From NCBI GenBank assembly GCA_002352665.1, contig DEIV01000116.1:1-24770 (forward strand): a stretch of DNA of 24,770 nucleotides, written 5' to 3'. The translations under genes and the position numbers were made by a program. Shown here piece by piece: positions 1-8,975 of this stretch. Numbering within the stretch: the first letter of the stretch is position 1; every line of letters begins with the position of its first letter. Under the pieces are notes generated by a model that was not told the origin of the DNA, made no database searches, and worked only from the letters and a program-made list of their open reading frames with translations. The stretch is from Flavobacteriaceae bacterium UBA2765 (GTDB lineage: Bacteria; Bacteroidota; Bacteroidia; Flavobacteriales; Flavobacteriaceae).

Positions 1-173
1 AATTTATGTCGAAAACAGGAGTAAAAGTGATATTTAACTTTTACGGCTCTGATTTTAAAAAGGACAAAATAGAAAAATCTGTTAGATTATCTGAAGAACG
101 TTATTGTGGAGTGATGGAAATGTTTAGACAATTTTCAGAACTTAGCACAGAGATTAGATATTTTGAAGTATAA
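1..173 (+). CDS. OsmC-family protein, C-terminal end (5' part outside window)
   Basis: The reading frame is open from base 3 and ends in TAA at 171-173, giving the last ~56 residues of a protein. The tail carries the OsmC/Ohr C-terminal signature: a helix rich in K and E, then LSEERYCGV, then a short beta-strand ending EIRYFEV. In the OsmC family the Cys of this YCGV motif is the second redox-active cysteine of thiol peroxidases acting on organic hydroperoxides, although many OsmC-like members are uncharacterised. The first Cys lies outside the window, so catalytic competence cannot be judged. An ATG at position 6 is almost certainly internal, because the fold needs about 80 more residues upstream. 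A strong terminator follows 22 bases after the stop. The family call is from motif recognition only. Confidence 0.75.
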   Translation, partial: FMSKTGVKVIFNFYGSDFKKDKIEKSVRLSEERYCGVMEMFRQFSELSTEIRYFEV

Positions 174-194
174 TTGATTTTAAGCGTAGCAATA

Positions 195-232
195 AAAAAC
201 CTCAGCCCCGAGAATTCGGGGCTGAGGTTTTT
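195..232. terminator. Bidirectional rho-independent terminator
   Basis: A perfect 11-bp GC-rich stem (CCTCAGCCCCG at 200-210 pairing with CGGGGCTGAGG at 217-227) encloses a 6-base AGAATT loop. It is preceded by an A-run and followed by a T-run, so it can terminate transcription in both directions. It sits between the plus-strand OsmC end at 173 and the minus-strand SusD remnant end at 250, as expected for convergent genes. Confidence 0.9.
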
Positions 233-249
233 GATATTAATTGTAAAAA

Positions 250-480
250 TTAATTTTCCCACCAAACAGGTGTAACAGGTGTTTGTTGGTTTGCTTCTAC
301 ATTAATTCTATTTCTATTCAATTCTGATGATGGGTAATTAGCACGTCTAAACCATTGACCTGCATAATCGCCATCAGCATCTTCTTCTTCACGAATTTTT
401 AACCCTTCAAAAGCACTATCAGAAAAGTTGTAACGTCTAAAATCAACAAAAGTTTCTGGATTTAAGAAGTGATTTTTATA
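250..480 (-). pseudogene. SusD/RagB-like outer-membrane lipoprotein, 5'-truncated remnant
   Basis: The minus strand from 480 to the stop at 250-252 encodes about 76 residues with no interruption. They match the C-terminal end of SusD/RagB nutrient-binding lipoproteins: a FVDFRRY segment, then QWFRRANYPSSELNRN, then a proline-rich tail ending TPVWWEN. SusD proteins sit on the outer face of the outer membrane and pair with a SusC TonB-dependent transporter to take up glycans or peptides. A whole protein has about 500 residues, so over 80 percent is missing. Upstream of 480 the frame no longer resembles SusD and meets a TGA at 541-543. No SusC gene is present. The remnant abuts a DeoR fragment on the other strand, so the loss looks like a deletion or rearrangement. 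The terminator at 195-232 probably served this gene. Confidence 0.85.
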
Positions 481-813
481 GGAGGTAAATTGAATAAATC
501 GGCTCAGGTAACTGTGGGTATTGATGTGGTTAATGCAATTTCAGATTTAAGAGCAGATATCTGTTTTATGGGTACCGACGCCATAAATATTGAAAATGGT
601 ATGACCGAAGCCGACTGGGAAGTGGCTCATATAAAAAGATGTATGATAGACTCGTCAGATTAGGTAGTATCTATGTGTATCAGTCCAAAAATTATGAAAG
701 CAAGACGATATTCGGTTGTTCCTATTCGTCATATAGATGTTATTGTAACTGATGATAATTCTGATCAGAGTGTTTTTAAAAGATTTAGAGAAAAGGGGTT
801 GGTGATTATCTAA
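469..813 (+). pseudogene. DeoR-family transcriptional regulator, C-terminal remnant with nonsense codon
   Basis: Codons from about 472 give IFIGGKLN, then TVG, then the DeoR-type core with DLRADICFMGTDAI and a GMTEADWEVAHIKRCMI helix. This is the C-terminal sugar-phosphate-sensing domain of DeoR/GlpR-type repressors. The frame hits TAG at 661-663 directly after the conserved SSD, then continues in the same frame with VVSMCISPK, an arginine-rich turn, HIDVIVTDD and a terminal GLVII before TAA at 811-813. DeoR proteins usually have Lys or a similar residue at the stop position, so a single AAG-to-TAG change would explain it. The N-terminal helix-turn-helix and about half the sensor domain are missing, replaced at about 466-480 by the SusD remnant on the opposite strand. 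A GTG at 469 could start a 64-residue peptide, but nothing suggests it is a real gene. Confidence 0.85.
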
Positions 814-849
814 AAGTTGGCTTTACAAGACTCTTAATCCAAAATTTAA

Positions 850-3800
850 TTACTTAATAATTACCTTTCTAACCTGTGAGCCTTTAGGTGTTTCTAGCAT
901 CACCATATAAACACCTATTGCTAAATTTAAGTTATAGTCAAAAACGTAATGCTCTTTTCCACTGGCTATTTTAGTATTTACAATAGCGTTGGTAGCTAGA
1001 TTTACTATTTTTAGGCTAATAGAAGCCGACTGTAACAACGTTACTTCAGCTTTAAAGACACCGCTATTTGGGTTGGGAAAAATTGTAAATTCTTGTATAA
1101 AAGTGGCATGAGGATTTTGAGTATTACCAAAATTAGTGCTAGCTTGGACGATAATTTCTTTTGTTAATATTGCCTCACAAGTACCTCTTTTAGAAACCAT
1201 TGTTGCAGTATAAACCCCTTCTTTTTCAAACATTAACTCTGCATAATCCCCATTTTGACTCACAATTGTTGTGCCTTCTGAAAATGTCCAATTAACAGTA
1301 TCTGGTACTGGATTACTTACATCTACCAATACTATGGTTTCATTTTCAAATGCCTGTGTTGGTACTAAAAAGTTAGCCGAAATAATTTCATTAGTCGTAG
1401 TTATTTCAATATTATCAGTAGCAGAACATCCATTACTATTTATTACTGTTAAACTATATACCCCTTCATCTTCTAAGACAACTATTGGCGAAGTACTGGA
1501 AAATCCATTATCAGAAGTCCATTGGTAAGTTGCACCAGCATCTTCAATAGTGGCATCCAATTCCAGTTGTTGATCTAAACAAAGTGTCCTGTTTTCACCC
1601 AATTCAATAATTAATGGTTCCGGGTTTTCTAAAATAAAATTCTGAATAGCGATACATCCCACTGCATCTGTTATGGTAACACTAAATTCACCGGCTGAAA
1701 GATTTTCAATGTTAGAAGTTGTCGCACCAGTATTCCATAGATAATTATAAGGTGTCGTTCCACCTGAAATACGCAATGAGATAGATCCATCATTATCATT
1801 ATTACATGATGGTGTGATGACTTCACTTTCAATAGACATTCCATCAGGTTGAGTTAAATCAATACTAGCTTCGACAATACAATCATTATTGTCAGTAATT
1901 GTCAAGGTATAAGTACCTACGGACAAATCTGTCAAGGTCTCAGTTTCTTCACCATTATTCCACAAATACGTATAAGGAGGTGAACCTCCGGTTATCGTTG
2001 ATGTTATAACACCATCAGCACCACTTGAACAACTAACGGAATTAGTTATAGCCAATGCTATAATAATTGTATCAGGGCTAATTAAATTATAGGTTAGTGA
2101 TTTTTCAATATTACTATCGTCTTTTACAGTAATTCGGTATGTACTTGCCTCAATTTCTGAAAGTATATTGGTTGAATTATTCAAATTGATAAACGACCCA
2201 TTTTCTTCTTTGAACCATTGGTAAGTATAATCTGACCCCGAATTTAAAACACCGCCTGTAACAAAGACTTGTAATTCTCCTTTACTGCCAAAACAAAGAA
2301 TAGAAATACTCTCATTAATGGTTATGTTTAATTCATTGGGCGAGAGTAATGCAAACTGTTCTGAAACTGAACAACCATTGTTATCAACAATTGTTAAGGT
2401 ATAAACTCCCTCTCCGGCATTTGATAAATCTTCTTCAGTTGAAATTATGGTGTTCGTATTATCTCTCCATTCAAAAACATAGGGTGCGACTCCACCGGTT
2501 ATATTTATATTTACAAACCCATCATTGGCTCCAAAAGCACTTGGATCTTGTAATTCATCAAGATTGATTTCTAATAATTCGACAGGCCCAGATATTTCAA
2601 TATTATTTTCTAATATACAACCATTGGCATCAGTAATTGACACATTATAAGTGCCTGCAATAAAATTTACAAGGTCTTCACTTGTGCTTACTTCAAATCC
2701 ATTTTCATTTTTCCAACTAAAGCTAAACGGTTCAGTTCCACCGATTACAGTAATGTCTATACTACCATCATCACTACCAAGACAGCTAATGTTTTGAACG
2801 GTAGAAGTCATTTGTATGGCTATTGGTTCAGTTAACGTAAAATCCGATTGTGCGGTTGCACTTGTATTATCAGAAACGATTACCCGGTAGTCTCCAGCAG
2901 TCAAATTTTCGATGGACGAAGTGTTTAGGTTGAGATCGACATAATTTCCACTCTCTTGCTTTAGCCATTGGTAGGTATATGGATTTGCACCACTAATTAC
3001 TTCTGCGATTAAAATTCCATTACTGTCTCCAAAACAAGAAATAGATTGGGTCTCGGTTATAGATACGGATAAAACTGTGGGATCAGACAGGATGATCGTT
3101 ATACTTGTTTCACAACCAATGTCATCAATTGTATTGTAGTTAGCATCTCGGACTGTTAAGGTATAATTATCAACTCCTAACCCACTAATATCTTCTGTGG
3201 TGGCAATAACATCACCGTTACTGTTATTCCATTCGTACACATAAGGTGGTGTGCCTCCAGAGACGCTTATATCTATTGAACCATCATTTGCTGTTAACGT
3301 TGAAGGGTTCTGTTTATTTACAACAGTGACGTTTATTGGTGTAGGTTCATTAATTGTAATTGAACTATCCGTGCTACAACCATTATCGTCAGTTATCGTA
3401 TAAAAATATTCTCCTGCATCTAAATTTGTCCGATTAAAGGAAGTAATCGTATTATCATCTAACCAATTGATGGAATAATTACCTGTTCCTCCTGTGGCAT
3501 TCAATACTACCGTACCGTCAGCACTCCCGTTACAAGAAATATTGCTAATGGTAGAATTGACCACAATTTCTTCAGGTTGCACTAGCGTATAGTCAAGTTG
3601 AACTTGATCTACATTATTGTCCGTAACAATTACACGGTAATTCCCAGCAGAAAGATTGCTCGCCTCAGCCACGTTTTGATTCAAATTAACAAAATTACCA
3701 CTTACTTGCTTAAACCATTGATATACATAAGGTTCTATGCCTCCATTTGCTAGAGCAGTGAGCGACCCATTAGTTCCACCAAAACAAAGCAAATTTTGCG

Positions 3801-6800
3801 ATTCTGTAATAACGACTGATAATACATTTGGATTTGTTAAGGTTATATTTATAGACGCTTCACAGCCAATATCAGTTATTGTATTATAATTTGCATCACG
3901 AACGGTTAAAGCATAAGTATCAATTCCTAAACCAATAATATCTTCAGTGGTTGCGATGATAACTCCATTACTATTTTTCCATTCATAAGTGTAAGTTGAA
4001 GTACCACCTGAAACTGTAACATTTATAAAACCATCTGTTGCATTGCCGGATGATGGATTTTGTTGGTCGTCGATGGTAATACTAACTTGAGCTGGTTCTG
4101 TTATTTCGATAGAGCCGGTAGTTGAACAATTTAGATCATCAGTAATGGTGTAATTATAAGTGCCTTTTGATAAATTAGTACGATTCGGACTGTTACTAGC
4201 AGTATCAGTCCATTCAATTAGATAAGGTGTTGTACCTCCAGTAATATTTAGCGATATAGTGCCATCACTATTTCCATTACAAAGTATATTAGTACTGGTA
4301 GGGTTTACTACAACATCATCAGGTGCAGCTAAAGTTGCATCTGATTGTGCTTGAATTGTATTGCTATCCGTCACAATCAAACGGTAATTACCGGCACTAA
4401 GATTGCTAATAGAAGGAGTGTTAAGATTTAAATCTACATACACACTATTTTGTTCTTGTAACCATTGATAGGTATAAGGTGCAACACCACCCGTAACCTC
4501 AGCTGTTAAAATACCGTCATTTCCTTGACAAGAAACGGACTGGGTTTCAATAATATTTAGAACTATATTTTGTGGTTCAACTAAGCTTACGGTAATTGTT
4601 GATTCACAGCCTGAATTGGTTGTACTGGTTGTAAAATTAGCATCTTTTACTACTAAGGTATAAGTACCTTGACCAAGACCGAAAATATCCTCCGTATTGC
4701 CTACCAAAATTCCATTTTCGTCGATCCATTGATAAGTATAAGGCCCTGTACCTCCTGCAACTGAAATAGTTATAGAGCCATCAGTAGCACCAGCAGCAGT
4801 AGGATGCTGCCTACTTTCTGTAATAACTAATGCAGCTGGTTGTAAAACCTGAACAGAACCATTAATGGAACAATTATTGGCATCAGAAATGTTGTAAAAA
4901 TATTCTCCAAAGCTTAAGTCAGTTCTATTTGGACTATTTATGGTATTGTCATCTGCCCAACTGATAGTATAAGCCCCTGTGCCTCCAGTAATACCCAGAG
5001 TTACGGCACCATCGCTACCTCCGTTACACAAAACATCTGTAGCAGTTGAGGTAACAAGTATTGATGGTGGTTCAACCAAATTATAAGAACCAGTTACGGT
5101 AGCTCCATTGCTGTCCGTTACCGTAACGGTGTAAGTATTCGCACTTACATTTAACAGGTTTTGATCTGTAGCCCCATTATTCCATAAATAGGTATAGCTA
5201 TTGTCATTAGCTGATGATCCTCCAATACCTTGAGCTGTTATAGAGCCTGTATCCCCATTACAATCAATGCCTTGTATTAAAGTAAAAGTAACGGTTAATG
5301 GTGGCGGCTCTTGTAAAGTAAACGTTAAGGTATTTGAAACACAACTGTTAGCGTCAGTTGCGGTAACCGTATAGATTCCAACTCCCAAGCCGGTAATATT
5401 TTGAGTAGTGGCAAAATTGGTACCATCCTTTTTCCATTGAAAATTTAAAGTGCCCGCCCCTCCAAGAACATCGATGGATATATTGCCATCTGAAACACCG
5501 TTAGCACTAGGATCGTTAATAATATTTGCTATCAAGGTAAATGGGGTTGATGGGGTAGTGATTATGACTTGTTGACCGGTTTCTGAGACACAGCTCTTAC
5601 CATCTCTAGCCAATAAATTATAAGTCGCTGCCGATAGATTTGTAAACGTATTAGTACTCTGCCAGCTTGTACCATTATCAATAGAGTATTGAAAAGATGT
5701 ACCACTACCACCTTGAGCATTAATCGTGATACTGCCGTCATTATTATTATAACATAAGATATCTGTTTTAGAACTTGAAAAAGTAACCTGAGTCGGGGCA
5801 ATGATTAAAAACTCCTGACTCAATTCATCACTATTGGGATTATTAAGATCTGGTGTAGGATCAATATCACCCGTAGTATCATATTTAGAGATGTATCGTA
5901 ATCGGTAGTTGCCAGGGGGTAAGTTTTTTTCCCAGATATAAGTATTGTTATTACCGGTATTTATTTCCGCCGAAGTTAAATACTGTGGATTAGTACCATT
6001 GTAGTAGTCCCATGAATTATCCGTAAGCTGAACTTCCGTATAAAGTAGCATTCGTTCGTTGCTAGCTAAAGGTCTGTCAAATTGTACGTTAACACTCCCA
6101 TCATTACTGTTACTACATTTTGGAGGGATTGGTGTTGGAGGGTCTTGGACTAAACCTGGGGAGCAGTCGATGAATGTATATGGTACTATATTTGAATCAT
6201 AATCTCCATACTGATTATAAATTCGGAATCTAATAGGTGTATTTAAATATAAATTGGCATTTGCACCATACAAACCTTCTAAGGATAATGTTATATTTTC
6301 TTGACCTTGTTGCAATGGAACATCTTGCCAAGCATCTGTTAAACCTTGAAATTGCCAATTATAAGCTTCTGTTGGATGATCTTTAGTCGCATTAATATTT
6401 ATTGTTCCACAGTCATTTGTCTCGATAGGTTGACTAAGCGACATTATGCTTGTCGTATAATATTTTATAAAAGCCTTTTGAATTGTGGGAGGTTGGTTCA
6501 ATATAAGTGTTGTCGTTTTAGTTTGATTAATTGCTGTAAAGTTTAAAGTACTTGCATCTGCAACTTGTCCACTTGAAAAGTTACTAAATTCCGTAGTTAT
6601 TTCATATGGGAATCCATTTATAAATTTTGAACCAGTAGTTAACGGAATATTACCGTTATCATCAACTAAATCAACGTTAAAAATTTCAAAACCAGTTGCT
6701 TCAACGTAACTGAAAAATTCATAATGATCTCCAAACGGTTGAAATTCAAGGCTGTATTCATAATAAAGATGATGCTGTTGTGAAAAAACAGATCCTGTAA

Positions 6801-6831
6801 AAAACAACATTAATACTAACAATTTCTTCAT
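850..6831 (-). CDS. Giant SprB-repeat surface adhesin with T9SS type A sorting domain
   Basis: This 1993-residue protein starts with a clear signal peptide (residues 1-17: MKK, a hydrophobic core, then FS|QQ). Residues ~20-340 are a beta-rich region I do not recognise. From ~355 to ~1735 it consists of roughly 17 SprB-type repeats of ~80 residues, with recurring D/N-G-S, GG...PY.Y.W and Y.vtvtD.n.C motifs. Next come an Ig-like segment (~1745-1815), a PKD-like segment (~1820-1895), and a C-terminal domain (1915-1993) beginning FTIFPNPNSG and ending VRKVIIK, a type A T9SS sorting signal. Proteins of this build cross the outer membrane by T9SS and are displayed on the surface; the namesake SprB is the gliding adhesin. 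No PorP/SprF-type gene accompanies it here, so a gliding role is not supported. It is last in the operon, 10 bases after the fibronectin-III gene. The ATG start is fixed by the signal peptide. I see no clear terminator between 850 and 814. Confidence 0.9.
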   Translation of the reverse strand: MKKLLVLMLFFTGSVFSQQHHLYYEYSLEFQPFGDHYEFFSYVEATGFEIFNVDLVDDNGNIPLTTGSKFINGFPYEITTEFSNFSSGQVADASTLNFTAINQTKTTTLILNQPPTIQKAFIKYYTTSIMSLSQPIETNDCGTININATKDHPTEAYNWQFQGLTDAWQDVPLQQGQENITLSLEGLYGANANLYLNTPIRFRIYNQYGDYDSNIVPYTFIDCSPGLVQDPPTPIPPKCSNSNDGSVNVQFDRPLASNERMLLYTEVQLTDNSWDYYNGTNPQYLTSAEINTGNNNTYIWEKNLPPGNYRLRYISKYDTTGDIDPTPDLNNPNSDELSQEFLIIAPTQVTFSSSKTDILCYNNNDGSITINAQGGSGTSFQYSIDNGTSWQSTNTFTNLSAATYNLLARDGKSCVSETGQQVIITTPSTPFTLIANIINDPSANGVSDGNISIDVLGGAGTLNFQWKKDGTNFATTQNITGLGVGIYTVTATDANSCVSNTLTFTLQEPPPLTVTFTLIQGIDCNGDTGSITAQGIGGSSANDNSYTYLWNNGATDQNLLNVSANTYTVTVTDSNGATVTGSYNLVEPPSILVTSTATDVLCNGGSDGAVTLGITGGTGAYTISWADDNTINSPNRTDLSFGEYFYNISDANNCSINGSVQVLQPAALVITESRQHPTAAGATDGSITISVAGGTGPYTYQWIDENGILVGNTEDIFGLGQGTYTLVVKDANFTTSTTNSGCESTITVSLVEPQNIVLNIIETQSVSCQGNDGILTAEVTGGVAPYTYQWLQEQNSVYVDLNLNTPSISNLSAGNYRLIVTDSNTIQAQSDATLAAPDDVVVNPTSTNILCNGNSDGTISLNITGGTTPYLIEWTDTASNSPNRTNLSKGTYNYTITDDLNCSTTGSIEITEPAQVSITIDDQQNPSSGNATDGFINVTVSGGTSTYTYEWKNSNGVIIATTEDIIGLGIDTYALTVRDANYNTITDIGCEASINITLTNPNVLSVVITESQNLLCFGGTNGSLTALANGGIEPYVYQWFKQVSGNFVNLNQNVAEASNLSAGNYRVIVTDNNVDQVQLDYTLVQPEEIVVNSTISNISCNGSADGTVVLNATGGTGNYSINWLDDNTITSFNRTNLDAGEYFYTITDDNGCSTDSSITINEPTPINVTVVNKQNPSTLTANDGSIDISVSGGTPPYVYEWNNSNGDVIATTEDISGLGVDNYTLTVRDANYNTIDDIGCETSITIILSDPTVLSVSITETQSISCFGDSNGILIAEVISGANPYTYQWLKQESGNYVDLNLNTSSIENLTAGDYRVIVSDNTSATAQSDFTLTEPIAIQMTSTVQNISCLGSDDGSIDITVIGGTEPFSFSWKNENGFEVSTSEDLVNFIAGTYNVSITDANGCILENNIEISGPVELLEINLDELQDPSAFGANDGFVNINITGGVAPYVFEWRDNTNTIISTEEDLSNAGEGVYTLTIVDNNGCSVSEQFALLSPNELNITINESISILCFGSKGELQVFVTGGVLNSGSDYTYQWFKEENGSFINLNNSTNILSEIEASTYRITVKDDSNIEKSLTYNLISPDTIIIALAITNSVSCSSGADGVITSTITGGSPPYTYLWNNGEETETLTDLSVGTYTLTITDNNDCIVEASIDLTQPDGMSIESEVITPSCNNDNDGSISLRISGGTTPYNYLWNTGATTSNIENLSAGEFSVTITDAVGCIAIQNFILENPEPLIIELGENRTLCLDQQLELDATIEDAGATYQWTSDNGFSSTSPIVVLEDEGVYSLTVINSNGCSATDNIEITTTNEIISANFLVPTQAFENETIVLVDVSNPVPDTVNWTFSEGTTIVSQNGDYAELMFEKEGVYTATMVSKRGTCEAILTKEIIVQASTNFGNTQNPHATFIQEFTIFPNPNSGVFKAEVTLLQSASISLKIVNLATNAIVNTKIASGKEHYVFDYNLNLAIGVYMVMLETPKGSQVRKVIIK
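2038..5034 (-). repeat. Four tandem ~249-codon super-repeats inside the SprB-repeat gene
   Basis: The SprB repeats are not uniform. A block of three distinguishable repeat types (A, B, C) recurs four times. The A-type cysteine motif (for example VLCNGG, ILCNGN, ISCNGS, ISCLGS) starts at 5034, 4287, 3540 and 2790, and the next repeat (VSCSSG) at 2037. The spacings are 747, 747, 750 and 753 bases, or 249, 249, 250 and 251 codons. B-type units carry ATTEDI..LG and VRDANYNTI. C-type units carry YQW-K and LSAGNYR-IVTD. The fourth block is the most divergent. Nucleotide identity between blocks is only moderate by eye, so the duplication is not recent. Confidence 0.85.
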
Positions 6832-6841
6832 AACTCAATTT

Positions 6842-8917
6842 TTAATACACCACTTCAATTTCTGTCCATTTACTAGTACTACCATCCTTAAAAATAGCTT
6901 TGATACCGTAATGATAGGTGGTATTTGGATGTAACTCTATATCTATCAATTGCTTTTCATCGAGGTTGGCATTCCTAAATAAAACATAGGTTTCATCTTT
7001 TTTCTTTTTATAAATTAAAAACTCTTGTACATTGTCTTCGTTATAACGCCAGAATAGGTGAATTTGTTTGTTTTCTCGGTCAATAATGGTATATAGGCCT
7101 TTTACTTCGGGCTTTACCAACTTATTAATTACATTTATTGCCAATGGAGGTGAGGGCTGGCTCTCCAATCCGCTTTTATCAACTGCCACCAACGTATATA
7201 AATAGTTAGTTCCGGGAATAGTATTACTATCTGTATATTGACTGGTGGTATCGGTTTTGGTCTCAAATACCTTTTCCCATTTATCATTATCCACCACTGT
7301 TCTATAAACCACTTCTTTTTCGACATCATCAGATGAACTTTTGATCCACTTTAAATATACTTTTCCGTTTTCTTGCTTGTAAACATCAAAGACCGGAGAA
7401 GTTGGCGGAATTTTATCAGGCCTTTCCAACACCAATATTTTAGAAGATTCAGAATGGTTATAATGACCATCAATGGCTTTAATTTTATAATACACCTTTT
7501 TGTTAAATGATTTAAGATTTATAGTATCGTTAAAATGAGTAGATGCTTCACTATACTTATTAAGTATCGTAAATTCTTGATTAGGTCTGTCTGCTCTATA
7601 AATTTTATAGCCTTTTAAATCTTCTTCTTGATTGGCCATCCAAGATAATTTTACAACGCCTAGGGTGTCAACTATGCCTGTTAAATTCATAGGTTTTAAT
7701 GGCGGTATAGAATCAACTGGTTTTACCATGGTGGGTGAAGACATCACATTTTTTTCATTTTTGGCAATGGCATTTAGTTTAAAAAAATTAATCCGTTCCA
7801 ATTGGCTGTATTTTAAAGACCTCGTTTTGGGACTAATACCTTCTTTTACCATTTTATAAGGCCCAATAGCATCATCTGCCCATAATAAATCGAATTGTTT
7901 TACCAAATTTTCTTCTTCAACAGGGAATGTCCATTCTAGCAATACTTCAGTATCAGACAAAGGCATATTTTCTTTAAAAAGCGGAACGGATTGTAATCTA
8001 TTAAAACCAACTAATTCAACAGCATCTGAGGGTTCACTTTTTTCATTAAAAACAGAAATTCCCTCAACACGATACCAATATTTTTTATTAAATTGAGATA
8101 TGCTATCCGTAAATGAAATACCCGATGTTTTGGTGTCAGCCAATTTTGTAATAGGTCTTTTATTTACATTTTTATAATGTATACCATCTTCAGATTTTTG
8201 AAGATTATAAGACGTATAGTAGGGTAACATGGCATCGTATTCCCAAATCAATACAAAAGCGTCCTTATAATAATAACCTGTAAAATCGATTGGTTTTGGA
8301 AGGGCTTCTTCTTCTGAGGGGCTTATAAATACACCTGATTCTTTAATTTCTAATATTTCGTTAGGCACAAGTGATTTTATATTATACAAATATTTTTCAT
8401 TAGGTTTAACTTCTGTATCGATAAACCCCAAGCCTGCAAATCGAGCTACTTCAAAATCTTGATCTATGGCAAACATGGAAAACCCAAATCTACGATCTAG
8501 TTCTTCACTTAAATGTATGACACGTAATACCTGATTTTCTTCCTGTTCATTCATTTCAAAACCTTCACCATAAATAGCTTGTGCTGTCACGGCGGCCATA
8601 TCATTTTTATTTACAAAAGTTTCCCATTCCGCAAGTGGTTTAGGTTTTAAACCTCCTGTCAGCATAATTTTTTCAGGTTTTGTCAAGGGCTGTCCATCTC
8701 TAATAACCGTGGTACGCTCTATGGAATAACCATATTCATTGCCATGTTTCCAGGCATATTTGTTGTTAACACCCCAGCGGAGTAAAATCTTATCTTGTTT
8801 TGCCCTAGCTTTAACCACAACTGTTGGTGATTGGGGAATGCTGTCTTGGGCATAAACTGTTGAAATGCTCAAGCATATAATCATTATAAAAACAAAAAAT
8901 ATTTTATTAAAATTCAT
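6842..8917 (-). CDS. Exported multi-domain fibronectin type III protein
   Basis: The 691-residue product has a signal peptide (residues 1-23, ending VYA|QD). It then appears to be built entirely of fibronectin type III-like beta-sandwiches. The first is at ~29-200, divergent, with an acidic helical insertion around 120-145. Others are at ~205-303, ~306-400, ~404-497, ~502-597 and ~602-691. Supporting signs are repeated LxW strands (ILLRW, FVLIW, VLLEW, VKLSW, VYLKW, IHLFW), Y.I.R/YKIYR strands and YxYxIKA/YTLVAVD strands. FnIII arrays usually act as spacers or protein-binding modules. There is no T9SS sorting domain and no obvious lipobox, so it is probably periplasmic or held in a surface complex. 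It lies 58 bases after the giant exported gene and 10 bases before the adhesin gene. The specific role is unknown. Confidence 0.85.
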   Translation of the reverse strand: MNFNKIFFVFIMIICLSISTVYAQDSIPQSPTVVVKARAKQDKILLRWGVNNKYAWKHGNEYGYSIERTTVIRDGQPLTKPEKIMLTGGLKPKPLAEWETFVNKNDMAAVTAQAIYGEGFEMNEQEENQVLRVIHLSEELDRRFGFSMFAIDQDFEVARFAGLGFIDTEVKPNEKYLYNIKSLVPNEILEIKESGVFISPSEEEALPKPIDFTGYYYKDAFVLIWEYDAMLPYYTSYNLQKSEDGIHYKNVNKRPITKLADTKTSGISFTDSISQFNKKYWYRVEGISVFNEKSEPSDAVELVGFNRLQSVPLFKENMPLSDTEVLLEWTFPVEEENLVKQFDLLWADDAIGPYKMVKEGISPKTRSLKYSQLERINFFKLNAIAKNEKNVMSSPTMVKPVDSIPPLKPMNLTGIVDTLGVVKLSWMANQEEDLKGYKIYRADRPNQEFTILNKYSEASTHFNDTINLKSFNKKVYYKIKAIDGHYNHSESSKILVLERPDKIPPTSPVFDVYKQENGKVYLKWIKSSSDDVEKEVVYRTVVDNDKWEKVFETKTDTTSQYTDSNTIPGTNYLYTLVAVDKSGLESQPSPPLAINVINKLVKPEVKGLYTIIDRENKQIHLFWRYNEDNVQEFLIYKKKKDETYVLFRNANLDEKQLIDIELHPNTTYHYGIKAIFKDGSTSKWTEIEVVY

Positions 8918-8939
8918 TTTTTCAATTCTTTTTATTTTT

Positions 8940-8967
8940 TAGCTCCCTCTTTATCCAAAGGGAGGAG
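8940..8967 (-). repeat. Collapsed copy of the hairpin element found near 24031 and 24616
   Basis: Read on the minus strand this is CTCCTCCCTTTGGATAAAG followed by AGGGAGCTA. The first 19 bases are identical to the left end of the element at 24032-24050. The last bases match that element's right end (GAGGGGAGCT at 24191-24200). The middle ~140 bases are absent, leaving the two ends fused. The product still folds as a hairpin (CTCCCTTT with AAGAGGGAG, imperfect). It lies in the 58-base gap between the giant exported gene and the fibronectin-III gene and could reduce or punctuate read-through. It lacks a clean T-run, so I do not call it a terminator. Confidence 0.75.
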
Positions 8968-8975
8968 TTTTAAAT

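Noticed and set aside
469..663. A real 64-residue gene starting at GTG 469
   Set aside because: The sequence is the middle of a DeoR C-terminal domain, starts at the rearrangement junction and ends at a nonsense codon. The remainder of the family sequence follows in the same frame.
2038..5034. CRISPR or satellite array suggested by regular spacing
   Set aside because: The periodicity is in codons of an intact reading frame with diverged nucleotide sequence. There are no short identical repeats with unique spacers.
850..6831. Calling the SprB-repeat protein the gliding adhesin SprB itself
   Set aside because: It is much shorter than the known gliding adhesin, has a different N-terminal region, and lacks a neighbouring SprF/PorP-type gene. 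Only the repeat type and sorting domain are shared.
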